Assembly: GCF_013408745.1 (NCBI RefSeq) | Contig: NZ_JACCBJ010000001.1 | Span: 310,001 to 374,000, forward strand | DNA: 64,000 nucleotides | Direction: 5' to 3' | From: Leifsonia soli | Lineage (GTDB): Bacteria; Actinomycetota; Actinomycetes; Actinomycetales; Microbacteriaceae | Shown here: piece by piece, positions 57,167 to 64,000 of the stretch | How the letters are laid out: each line of letters starts with the position of its first letter | How positions within the stretch are numbered: position 1 is the stretch's first letter | Translations under genes and position numbers: made by a program | Notes under the pieces: model-generated | Told to the model about the DNA's origin: nothing | Database searches by the model: none | Seen by the model: only the letters and a program-made list of their open reading frames with translations

Positions 57167-57218
57167 GTTGACGCGACACGCCGTGATGCGCCCGCCTCGC
57201 ACGGCGTGTTGCGTCAAC
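57167..57218. repeat. type B palindromic element, copy 2
   Basis: GTTGACGCGACACGCCGT (57167-57184) and ACGGCGTGTTGCGTCAAC (57201-57218) pair with one mismatch around a 16-base loop. It lies between convergent stops at 57153 and 57226, so here a terminator role is possible. Confidence 0.92.
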
Positions 57219-57225
57219 TCGGCGC

Positions 57226-58071
57226 TCAGGCCGGGACGTCCAGCCCCACCAGCGCCTCGCTCGCGGCCCACAGGTCGCGCCCGAGCTGCGCGTTCCGCGC
57301 CTGCGGATTGACGCGGCCGTTCGCCGTCAGGCGGTCGAAGTACGTCCCGCTCGGCGCGCCGACGCGCGCGGGGCCGGCCAGGAAGAGCAGGGGAGCGGCC
57401 CCCGCGGCGACGGGGATGCCGAAGCTGCTCCGCGTCACCAGGTGGCCGAAGCGGATGAGCGGCGACGAATTGCCGAAGTTGGTCGCGATGGTTCCCGGAT
57501 GGAACGAGTAGGCGGTCACGCCCGTCCCGGTCAGGCGCTCGGCCAGCTCGGCGGCGAACAGGATGGTCGCCAGCTTCGCCGTGCCGTACGCGCGCCAGCC
57601 GCCCTGCCAGGGGCGGCGTTCCCAGTCCAGGTCGTCCACGCGGAGATTCCCGAAGCGGTTGGCGAGGCTCGCCGTGGAGACGACCCGCACATCCCGTCCG
57701 GTCGCCGCGGTCTCGACGAGCCGGGGGCGCAGCAGTGCGGTCAGCAGGAAGGGCGCCAGGTGGTTGGCCTGGATGGTGCGCTCGTGCCCGTCCACCGTGA
57801 GCTCGCGGTCGTGGTAGAGCCCGCCGGCGTTGTTGGCGAGCACGTCGATCGTCTCGTACCGGTCGAGCAGGGCGGCCGCGAGAGACCGGACGTCGTCCAG
57901 GCGCTCGAAGTCGGCGAGGAACGGCGTCGCACCGATCCGCTCGGCGACCGCGCGCGTGCGCTCCGGGTTGCGGCCGACCACGGCGACCTCGTCCCCGCCG
58001 GCCTTCAGCTGTTCGGCGGCGACGGCGCCGATGCCGGAGCTCGCCCCCGTGATCACGATGGTGCGCGTCAT
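57226..58071 (-). CDS. short-chain dehydrogenase, RDH/WWOX-like
   Basis: A 281-residue NADP-type SDR. The cofactor loop is TGASSGIGAVAAEQL, VVGRNPERTRAVA carries the basic residue for NADP, NNAGGLYHDRELTVDGHERT and then STASLANRFGN give the Ser, and AYGTAKLATILFAAELAERL the Tyr and Lys. The LDWERRPWQGG segment and the FHPGTIATNFG strand are typical of the retinol-dehydrogenase-like/WWOX group. The substrate is a lipophilic alcohol or ketone, not known here. Its ATG overlaps the stop of the HExxH gene (ATGA), so it belongs to that operon. Confidence 0.88.
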   Translation of the reverse strand: MTRTIVITGASSGIGAVAAEQLKAGGDEVAVVGRNPERTRAVAERIGATPFLADFERLDDVRSLAAALLDRYETIDVLANNAGGLYHDRELTVDGHERTIQANHLAPFLLTALLRPRLVETAATGRDVRVVSTASLANRFGNLRVDDLDWERRPWQGGWRAYGTAKLATILFAAELAERLTGTGVTAYSFHPGTIATNFGNSSPLIRFGHLVTRSSFGIPVAAGAAPLLFLAGPARVGAPSGTYFDRLTANGRVNPQARNAQLGRDLWAASEALVGLDVPA

Positions 58072-58448
58072 CGGTACCCGCCCTTCTCGAGGCCCGCCTC
58101 GATCTCGAATCGGTTGCGGAGCGGATCGCGCCCCGCGAGGAAGTAGAGCAGCGGGAACAGCATCCCGTACCGCTGCCATTGCCGTTTGTGGACCGCCTCG
58201 TGCTCGAGCACGTCGTCGGTGACGTTCTGGTCGGTCAGGTAGACGCCGCCGACGCACGAGCCGCCGCGCCCGAAGGTCGCCTTCGGCATGCCGCGGAACA
58301 CGGTCAGCCCGGCGCGGCGCTCGATGCGCCCGGTGCTCCAGAGGAAGCCCCAGGTCAGGCCGACCGCGGTCGCGTACAGGTATCCGGCGCGGCTCAGGGG
58401 CGAATCGAGCAGGATGCGCCCGAGCGGCCCGCGGTCGAAGCCGCTCAC
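58068..58448 (-). CDS. small HExxH protein
   Basis: A 126-residue protein starting at GTG 58448, coupled to the preceding gene by GTGA overlap. An N-terminal segment AGYLYATAVGLTWGFLWSTG is hydrophobic, possibly one membrane helix. The motif VLEHEAVHKRQWQRYGMLFP contains His-Glu-x-x-His (HEAVH), the zinc-peptidase signature, with a later Glu-rich FEIEAGLEKGG that could supply a third ligand. In other actinobacteria it is annotated, without support, as an Fe-S oxidoreductase; I see no Cys cluster. A small membrane-linked metallopeptidase-like protein is the simplest reading. Confidence 0.65.
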   Translation of the reverse strand: MSGFDRGPLGRILLDSPLSRAGYLYATAVGLTWGFLWSTGRIERRAGLTVFRGMPKATFGRGGSCVGGVYLTDQNVTDDVLEHEAVHKRQWQRYGMLFPLLYFLAGRDPLRNRFEIEAGLEKGGYR

Positions 58449-59896
58449 TTCTCGGGTCTTCCGTAGGTCTCCAGCAGCCGCAGCCAGACCTCGCTGACCG
58501 TCGGGTACGAGGGGACGGCGTGCCAGAGGCGGTCCAGCGGCACCTCCCCGACCACGGCGACCGTCGCCGAGTGCAGCAGCTCGCCGACATCCTGACCCAC
58601 GAAGGTCACGCCGAGCACGACCCCTCGGTCCTCGTCGACGACCATGCGGGCCTTGCCCTCGTAGCCGTCGGCCACGACGTGCGCCCCGGCCACGCTGCCG
58701 ATGTCGTAGTCGACGACACGGATGCGGTAGCCGGCCTTCTCCGCCCGTGCGGCGGTGAGCCCGACCGACGCGACCTCCGGGTCGGTGAAGGTGACCTGGG
58801 GGACCGCCTGGTGGTCGGCCGTCGCGACGAAGGCGCCCCACGGCTCCAGCGAGACGTCGTGTCCGTGCGCGCGGGCGGCGATGGCGTCGCCCGCCGCACG
58901 CGCCTGGTACTTGCCCTGGTGGGTGAGCAGCGCGCGGTGGTTCACGTCGCCGACGCCGTAGAGCCAGCCGCCGTCGACCGGGCGGCCGTCGGCTCCGAGC
59001 ACGCGCATGCTGTCGTCGACGTCGAGCCAGGCGCCGTCCTCGAGACCGAACGCGTCGAGCCCGATGCCGAACGTCCGGGGGAGGCGGCCGGTGGCGACGA
59101 GGAACTCGTCCGTCTCGAGCACGCTGCCGTCGTCGAGGCGGATGCGGAAGCCCTCGTCCTCCGTGCGCTCCACCTGCTCGGCGCCGGAGTAGAGGTGCAG
59201 GGTGACGCCGAGCTTCTTCAGCGACTCGACGACCATCTCGCCGGCGAACGGCTCGTCGCCGGTCAGCAGTCCGCTGCGCGCGATGAGGTGCACCTGGGTG
59301 CCGAAGCCGGCGTAGGCGGTGGCCATCTCGGTGGCGACGACGCCCCCGCCCAGGATGGCCAGGGAGACCGGGACGCGCTGGGCGCTCGTGGCCTCACGGC
59401 TCGACCACGGCTCGCTCTCGCGCAGCCCCGGGATATCGGGCATCAGGGCGGCGGACCCGGTGGAAACCGCGACCGCGTGCTTCGCGCGCAGCACGGTGAC
59501 CGTTCCGTCCTCCGCCGTGACGGTGACCTCGCGCGGGGCGGTGATGACGCCCCAGCCGCGCTCCAGGTCGATCCCGGCGCCGGTCAGCCATTCGACCTGG
59601 CCGCTGTCGTTCCAGTTGCTGGTCATGTCGTCGCGCCGCTTGAGCACGGCCGCGACGTCGAGCGGACCGGTGACCGCTTCCCGCGTCCCTCCGACCTTCT
59701 GGGCGGCGCGCAGCAGCGCTCCGCTCCGCAGCAGTGTCTTGGAGGGCATGCACGCCCAGTAGGAGCACTCGCCGCCGACGAGCTCGGACTCGACGATCAC
59801 CGTCCGCAGACCGCCCTGGACCGCTCGGTCGGCGACGTTCTCGCCGACGGCGCCCGCTCCCAGCACGATGACGTCGTAGTCCTTGATCTCGCTCAT
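58445..59896 (-). CDS. FAD/NAD(P) disulfide reductase-like flavoprotein
   Basis: A 483-residue enzyme of the pyridine nucleotide-disulfide reductase class I group. FAD motif is VIVLGAGAVGENVADRA, redox Cys pair is Cys44-x4-Cys49 in GGECSYWACMPSKTLL, NAD loop is LAILGGGVVATEMATAYAGF, and second FAD motif is WLYGVGDVNHRALLTHQGKY. At the C-terminus lipoamide dehydrogenase and glutathione reductase have HP(T) with catalytic His; here the region reads AVPSYPTVSEVW, so Tyr takes its place as in MerA and SthA-type enzymes. It may be a mercuric-reductase-like or transhydrogenase-like enzyme, not lipoamide dehydrogenase. No mer genes are near. First gene of an operon with the HExxH protein and the SDR. 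Confidence 0.85.
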   Translation of the reverse strand: MSEIKDYDVIVLGAGAVGENVADRAVQGGLRTVIVESELVGGECSYWACMPSKTLLRSGALLRAAQKVGGTREAVTGPLDVAAVLKRRDDMTSNWNDSGQVEWLTGAGIDLERGWGVITAPREVTVTAEDGTVTVLRAKHAVAVSTGSAALMPDIPGLRESEPWSSREATSAQRVPVSLAILGGGVVATEMATAYAGFGTQVHLIARSGLLTGDEPFAGEMVVESLKKLGVTLHLYSGAEQVERTEDEGFRIRLDDGSVLETDEFLVATGRLPRTFGIGLDAFGLEDGAWLDVDDSMRVLGADGRPVDGGWLYGVGDVNHRALLTHQGKYQARAAGDAIAARAHGHDVSLEPWGAFVATADHQAVPQVTFTDPEVASVGLTAARAEKAGYRIRVVDYDIGSVAGAHVVADGYEGKARMVVDEDRGVVLGVTFVGQDVGELLHSATVAVVGEVPLDRLWHAVPSYPTVSEVWLRLLETYGRPEK

Positions 59897-60003
59897 GTCT
59901 TCTCCCTGCCGCCTGCCGGCCGCCTTCGATCGTGTGTCGGATGTGTGTCGTGTGATGCGTGGTCGTCGTCCGTGGAGTTCGTCGCGCGCTCTGGATCGGA
60001 TGG

Positions 60004-60789
60004 CTACCGCCCGACGAACCGCGCCTCCGTGCGGGTCAGGAACGCCTCCATGCCGATCCGGGCGTCCTCGCTGCCGACCAGCCGCACGAGGGCCGGCTGC
60101 AGCTCGGCCTCCGCCGCGGCGTCGCCGTCGCGCACGGCGCGCTTCGCGTTGGCGAGCGCGGCCTGGACCGCCAGGGGCGCCTGCGCGGCGATCCGCTCCG
60201 CGAGCTCGAGGGCCCGGTCGAACTGCTCGCCGTCCTCGACGACCTCCTGCACCAGGCCGATGCGGTGCGCCTCGGCGGCGTCGAACAGGTCGCCCGTGAG
60301 GATGTACCGCATCGCGTTGCCCCAGCCCACCGCGCGGGGGAAGCGGAGCGTGGCGCCGCCGAACGGCAGGATGCCGCGGGTGACCTCGATCTGCCCGAAC
60401 CGGGTGCCGCGGGCGGCGACCGCGATGTCGGAGGCGAGGATGAGCTCGATGCCGAGCGTGAGGCACGTGCCCTGCACGGCGATGACGACGGGCTTGCTGA
60501 GCGGTGTGCCGGAGACCTGCCAGGGGTCGATGCCGTCCTCGTCCACGAAGGAGAGGCCGTCTCGGCCGATCCGCGGGCCGAGGTCGGCGAGGTCGAGGCC
60601 GGCGGTGAAGTGCTCGCCGACGGCGTGCACCAGGCCGACGCGCAGGTCGGGGTCGCGTTCCAGCTCTCCGTACGCCAGCGCGAGCCGGCTCAGCAGCTCG
60701 AAGTCGGCGGCGTTGCGCTTCTCGGGCCGGTTCAGGCCGATCAGCAGCACGTGTCCGCGCCGTTCGGTCAGGATCTTGGGCTCGCTCAT
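60004..60789 (-). CDS. enoyl-CoA hydratase/isomerase family protein
   Basis: A 261-residue crotonase-fold enzyme. The N-terminal strand GHVLLIGLNRPEKRNAADFE is typical, AVGEHFTAGLDLADLGPRIG includes the CoA-binding oxyanion part (HFTAGLDL), and VIAVQGTCLTLGIELILASD (GTCLTLGIEL) is the second oxyanion Gly loop. The ASDIAVAARGTRFGQIEVTR segment follows; the catalytic Glu expected in this part seems replaced, so hydratase activity is not certain. It would act on a CoA thioester, perhaps in beta-oxidation or a degradation pathway. Its ATG has TAGCTT ending seven bases upstream. The arginase-fold gene ends 10 bp upstream. Confidence 0.85.
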   Translation of the reverse strand: MSEPKILTERRGHVLLIGLNRPEKRNAADFELLSRLALAYGELERDPDLRVGLVHAVGEHFTAGLDLADLGPRIGRDGLSFVDEDGIDPWQVSGTPLSKPVVIAVQGTCLTLGIELILASDIAVAARGTRFGQIEVTRGILPFGGATLRFPRAVGWGNAMRYILTGDLFDAAEAHRIGLVQEVVEDGEQFDRALELAERIAAQAPLAVQAALANAKRAVRDGDAAAEAELQPALVRLVGSEDARIGMEAFLTRTEARFVGR

Positions 60790-60796
60790 GGCTCCC

Positions 60797-60802
60797 AAGC
60801 TA
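60797..60802 (-). promoter_or_regulatory. -10 box for leaderless start at 60789
   Basis: TAGCTT on the minus strand ends seven bases before ATG 60789 and overlaps the stop of the upstream arginase-fold gene (60800). Confidence 0.35.
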
Positions 60803-61681
60803 CCGCGCCCCGTCCGAGCCGGCCGGGGCCTGCGACGCGGTCGGGCCGGTCAGCGCCCCGAGGATGCGGAGGATGACCGGGAGGTCGTGCGCCGCGGCGT
60901 CAGGGTTCTCCGGCGCGAACTCCATGAGGCCCGCCCCGGCGAGCTCGAACCGGCGGCGGAGCGCACGGATCGCCTCGGTGAGGCGCTCCGGGAGCACGCC
61001 GAACGGCTCGGGGTAGCCGATCCCGTCGATGGCGGACGGGTCGAGCACATCGAGGTCGATGTGCACGTACACCGCCGTCGCTCCGGTGGCCGCCACGGCG
61101 TTCACGATCGCCTCCGGGTCGTCCAGCTCGCCGGGGGAGACGACACGGATGCCGTTCTGCTCCACGAAGGCGGACTCCCCGTCGTCCAGTGCTCTGACGC
61201 CGGCGAGGACCAGCTGGGCGGGTGCGAGCCGCGACTCCCCGGCGGACGCGAGCCCATCGGGCCCGTCGCCGAGGAGCGCCCGCAGCACCATGCCGTGGAA
61301 GGCGCCGGACGGCGACGAGTCGACGTCGTTGAGGTCGCCGTGGGCGTCGAACCACACCACCGCCACCGACCCGGGTGGATGCGCGGCGAGCGCGTGCTGG
61401 ACGGGCGCGAGCTCCGCCCCGCAGTCGCCGCCGACCGTGACGACCGGTGCCTCCAGCAGGGCGAGCTCGGCCTCGGTCGCCTCGCGGACCGCCGCGAGGG
61501 ACGAGAACCGGTTCACCCCGCTGCCCAGCGACTCGCCCGCGGCGGCCGGCACCGGCACCTGGTGGGTGCGGGCGCCGGGGAGGTCGCCGCGGATGGCGTC
61601 GGCGCCGTCGATCAGGCGCATGGCCCGCGACGACCCCGACCCCTGCCACTGCGGGACGACGAGGAAGGACGCGCCGCTCAC
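60800..61681 (-). CDS. arginase/agmatinase-fold protein
   Basis: A 293-residue member of the ureohydrolase fold. The two-Mn site motifs are intact: TVGGDCGAELAPV (GGDC where agmatinases have GGDH, so one His is replaced by Cys), VVWFDAHGDLNDVDSSPSGA (DAHGD) and VHIDLDVLDPSAIDGIG (DLDVLDP). FHGMVLRALLGDG follows. It would hydrolyse a guanidino or related substrate, but the Cys in the first motif means arginase activity is uncertain. GTG 61681 overlaps the stop of pspA (GTGA), linking it to the envelope-stress genes. Length is normal for arginases. Confidence 0.82.
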   Translation of the reverse strand: MSGASFLVVPQWQGSGSSRAMRLIDGADAIRGDLPGARTHQVPVPAAAGESLGSGVNRFSSLAAVREATEAELALLEAPVVTVGGDCGAELAPVQHALAAHPPGSVAVVWFDAHGDLNDVDSSPSGAFHGMVLRALLGDGPDGLASAGESRLAPAQLVLAGVRALDDGESAFVEQNGIRVVSPGELDDPEAIVNAVAATGATAVYVHIDLDVLDPSAIDGIGYPEPFGVLPERLTEAIRALRRRFELAGAGLMEFAPENPDAAAHDLPVILRILGALTGPTASQAPAGSDGAR

Positions 61682-62427
61682 CCCTGGGCGCCCGAGGTCA
61701 CGGCCCCCTGCGACCCTCCGCCGGACTTGAGCGCGGCGAGCCTGGCCTCCACCTCGGTCAGCTCGCCGAGGTCGTCGAGCTGCTCGAACTGCGCGTCGAG
61801 GCTCGAGGCGGCGAGCTCCTGCGCGCCCCGGACCTTGGCCTCCTCGCGGCGGATCTTCTCCTCGAAGCGTGCGACCTCGCTCGTGGGATCCATGATGTCG
61901 ACGCTCTTCACGGCATCCATCACCTGGGCCTGCGCCTGGGCGCTCTTCGCGCGGGCGATCAGCTCGGAGCGCTTGCTCTTCAGCTGCTCCAGCTTCTCCT
62001 TCATCGCGTTGAGGCCGGTCTTGAGCTTCTCGACCACCTCGGTCTGCGCGGCGATCTGTGGCTCCGCGGCCTTCGCCTCGTTCTCGGAGGAGATCTGCCG
62101 CTGCAGGGCGACCTTGGCGAGGTTGTCGAACTTGTCGGCGTTCGCGGCGTCGCCGGAGGCGCGGTACTGGTCGGCCTGCCGGCTGGCGGCGAGCGCCTTG
62201 TCGCCCCACTCGGCGGCGGCCTCCACATCTTCGCGGTGGTCGTCCTCGAGCAGCCGCAGGTTGCCGATCGTCTCGGCGATCGCGCTCTCGGCGTCGGCGA
62301 TGCTGTTGGTGAAGTCGCGGACCATCTGGTCCAGCATCTTCTCCGGGTCCTCCGCCTGATCGAGGAGCGCGTTGATGTTCGCTCGCAACAGTTGCGAGAT
62401 CCGTCCGAAGATGGACTGCTTCGCCAT
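61678..62427 (-). CDS. pspA: PspA/IM30 family protein
   Basis: A 249-residue phage-shock-type membrane-remodelling protein. MAKQSIFGRISQLLRANINA is the amphipathic lead; the rest is a long helical coiled-coil: EDPEKMLDQMVRDFTNSIAD, FDNLAKVALQRQISSENEAK, KTGLNAMKEKLEQLKSKRSE and ASSLDAQFEQLDDLGELTEV. PspA proteins bind stressed membranes at the inner face and form ESCRT-III-like assemblies to keep the proton gradient. AAAGGAAGAG precedes the ATG. It is 56 bp after the TPM-type gene upstream and coupled to the arginase-fold gene downstream. TPM proteins are commonly found beside PspA. Confidence 0.93.
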   Translation of the reverse strand: MAKQSIFGRISQLLRANINALLDQAEDPEKMLDQMVRDFTNSIADAESAIAETIGNLRLLEDDHREDVEAAAEWGDKALAASRQADQYRASGDAANADKFDNLAKVALQRQISSENEAKAAEPQIAAQTEVVEKLKTGLNAMKEKLEQLKSKRSELIARAKSAQAQAQVMDAVKSVDIMDPTSEVARFEEKIRREEAKVRGAQELAASSLDAQFEQLDDLGELTEVEARLAALKSGGGSQGAVTSGAQG

Positions 62428-62483
62428 GTGCTCTTCCTTTCGCTCCCGCCCCCGTTGGGCGCTTGTGAGGTGTGTCCGGCGGT

Positions 62484-64000
62484 TCAGAACCGTCCGCCGC
62501 CACGTCGGCTGCGGGTTCCCCCGCCGCCGAAGCTTCCTGCGCTGAAGCCGCCGCCGCCGCTCCTGGTGCGGCTGCCGCCCCCGCCGAACCCGCCGCCGCC
62601 CCAGCTCCCGCCGCCGAATCCACCGCCGCCCATGCCGCCGCGCAGCACGGAGTCGATGAGGATGCCGCCGAGGATGGCGCCCATCGCCCCGCCGCCGCCG
62701 CGGCCGGAGGTGCCGCCGCCGAAGATGTCGCCGAGGCCCCCGCCCATCCCGCCGGGGTCGGGCTGGAAGCCGCCGACGTCCTGCTGGGCGAGCTGCGTCG
62801 CCTGGTCGGCGAGTTCGGCCGCGCGTTGCGCGAGGGCCAGGGCGGACACCGCATCCGTCGCCGCCGTCTGCTCGGCCTGGACGACGAGCCGGGCGGCCTC
62901 CGCCAGCCGTGTGCGGGCCTCGGCCCCGACGGCTCCGCGTCGTGCGGTGATGAAATCCTCGCACGCGGACACGCGCGCCTTCGCGGTCATCAGGGTCTGC
63001 TGCAGCGCCGACTGGGCGCGCTGCGCCTGTGCCCTGGCGTCGCGGACGCCCCGGAGGACGCCGTCGATCGAGCGGTTGGCGGCGTCGAGCCGCTGGGCGA
63101 GTTCGAGCGGGTTGACCCGGCCTGCGGACAGGGCCGTCTGGACATCGGTCACGGTCTGCTCCGTGCCGGCGACCGCGGCCGCGATGGCGCCGCCGGGGTC
63201 GCTGGTGCCGGCCAGGGCCCGCGCCTCCGCCAGATCGCTGCGGAGCTCGGCGAGCGTGCCGTCGAGCGACTGCTGCGCAGCGGTCAGGTCGGCGCCGAGC
63301 CGGTCGACCGCATCGAGGAGCAGACCCGCCTGGTCCGCCGACTCCTCCGCCGCGCGGACGCCGACGGCCGCGGCTCCGGCGTCGCCCGACGCCGCCTTCT
63401 GCGCCGCGCCCGCCAGCGCGGTGCCCGTGAAGTCGAGGCGCTGCGTCGCCTGGTCGATGTTGTCCCGGACGGTGCCGAGCGCGGCGTCGGTGTAGCGCTC
63501 GGCGAGCCCGTCGAGGGTGGCGCGCGTCGCCGCCAGCCGCTGCCGCAGCGCGGTGGCCTGCCCGGCGATCTCCGCACTCGCCTCGGGGATGCGCTTCTCG
63601 ATCGACCGCAGCTCGTCGAAGGCATCGGCCTGCGCATCCAGCGCCTGGTTGGCGGTGGCGCAGAGCTGCACGATCCGGATGTTCCACTCGCGCCGCTGCT
63701 CGTCCGTGTCCGGCTCTGCGTCGTCGAGCCGCTGCTTCAGCGTGAACGCCTCGCGCAGCTGCCCCTTCGCCGTGTCGAGGGCGGACTGGAACGGCACCAC
63801 CGCCTCCGCCCCGTACTGCGCTGTGGCGAAGCCGAGCTCCTCCTCGCTGGTGCGGATCGCGTCGTCGGTCTGCACCAGTGCGGAGCCCGCGCGTCGTTCG
63901 AGGTCGGCGAGGGAGATGGTCTGCAGCTCGCTCTGCGGAGTGGTGGGCCCCTCCGCCGCCTTCTTCTTCCGCGAGCCGCGCGAGCGCACCACCAGGAACA
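62484..64000 (-). CDS. TPM-domain-type membrane protein, C-terminal 500 or so residues
   Basis: The gene begins beyond the right edge. The visible part opens with FLVVRSRGSRKKK, the end of a membrane helix followed by a basic stop-transfer stretch. A long helical coiled-coil region follows (TDDAIRTSEEELGFATAQYG, QALDAQADAFDELRSIEKRI, AAAVAGTEQTVTDVQTALSA, RAQAQRAQSALQQTLMTAKA). The last 80 residues are a Gly/Ser/Arg-rich, low-complexity tail ending near GGGRF. TPM proteins have a signal peptide, an external TPM domain, one membrane helix and such a tail; the N-terminal half is off the window. It probably shares an operon with pspA. The G-rich tail may be disordered. Confidence 0.75.
   Translation of the reverse strand, partial: FLVVRSRGSRKKKAAEGPTTPQSELQTISLADLERRAGSALVQTDDAIRTSEEELGFATAQYGAEAVVPFQSALDTAKGQLREAFTLKQRLDDAEPDTDEQRREWNIRIVQLCATANQALDAQADAFDELRSIEKRIPEASAEIAGQATALRQRLAATRATLDGLAERYTDAALGTVRDNIDQATQRLDFTGTALAGAAQKAASGDAGAAAVGVRAAEESADQAGLLLDAVDRLGADLTAAQQSLDGTLAELRSDLAEARALAGTSDPGGAIAAAVAGTEQTVTDVQTALSAGRVNPLELAQRLDAANRSIDGVLRGVRDARAQAQRAQSALQQTLMTAKARVSACEDFITARRGAVGAEARTRLAEAARLVVQAEQTAATDAVSALALAQRAAELADQATQLAQQDVGGFQPDPGGMGGGLGDIFGGGTSGRGGGGAMGAILGGILIDSVLRGGMGGGGFGGGSWGGGGFGGGGSRTRSGGGGFSAGSFGGGGTRSRRGGGRF

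Noticed and set aside
58445-59896. Lipoamide dehydrogenase (lpdA)
   Set aside because: The C-terminal catalytic His of the HPT motif is replaced by Tyr and no 2-oxoacid dehydrogenase genes are near.
62520-62720. CCGCCGCCG-rich microsatellite
   Set aside because: It is the coding sequence of a Gly-rich tail of the TPM-type protein, in frame and ending at a stop codon.
1-64000. CRISPR array, prophage, insertion sequence, tRNA or rRNA genes
   Set aside because: I found no regularly spaced direct repeats, no transposase or phage structural genes, and no recognisable tRNA or rRNA sequence on either strand.

Overview
The window is about 70% GC, densely packed, and reads as chromosome of a high-GC Gram-positive actinobacterium. 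A member of the Microbacteriaceae (Leifsonia / Microbacterium-like) is the best guess. Reasons are the DUF7882 small protein, the LigD-polymerase/LigC ligase pair, the PspA-TPM envelope-stress pair, a Clp ATPase behind an HspR-type operator, an iron box of DtxR type, GTG starts and many start codons placed for leaderless mRNAs. I see no rRNA, tRNA, phage, insertion sequence or CRISPR array. Gene identities come from motifs and family memory, not from searches.

Layout. 1-13 kb: small redox and regulatory units (MarR, NAD(P)-binding and luciferase-like oxidoreductases; eRF1-domain-3-like protein; GH13 glucosyl enzyme; NhaA-DsbA fusion; YdeI; bicupin; TetR/SDR pair with twin operators; MFS exporter). 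13-22 kb: lone EAL phosphodiesterase, small proteins, a large DUF4062-STAND-TPR protein, and a four-gene operon of coiled-coil, membrane and OmpA-like lipoprotein genes. 22-31 kb: ACAD / PIG-L-methyltransferase / GT2 operon, ABC ATPase, DUF2252, HerA-like ATPase, AI-2E-type permease. 31-42 kb: NnrD repair enzyme, histidine phosphatase, MmyB-like regulator with SDR, YcaQ-like glycosylase, hydrolase, DUF2000/Lrp pair, aldo-keto reductase, ClpC-like unfoldase. 42-57 kb: a lone HsdR-N nuclease-like protein of lower GC, a class A PBP, HD protein, alcohol dehydrogenase/Nudix, several membrane proteins, LigD polymerase and LigC, and an iron-regulated SIP protein. 57-64 kb: SDR, HExxH protein, flavoprotein disulfide reductase, enoyl-CoA hydratase, arginase-fold protein, PspA and the start-less end of a TPM protein.

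The most unusual element is a family of about 50-76 bp near-perfect palindromes. Four long copies (type A, GAGTCCGC...GCGGACTC) lie in the first 20 kb, and two shorter copies (type B, GTTGACGC...GCGTCAAC) share the core CGGCGYGTYGYGT with type A. They sit in convergent, tandem and divergent gaps, and two type A copies run in frame into the N-termini of genes (MFS exporter, OmpA-like lipoprotein). A third motif (GAAACGGAGG) is clustered in one 341 bp gap. The second theme is promoter architecture: about twenty genes on both strands have a NANNNT box ending 6-10 nt before the start codon.
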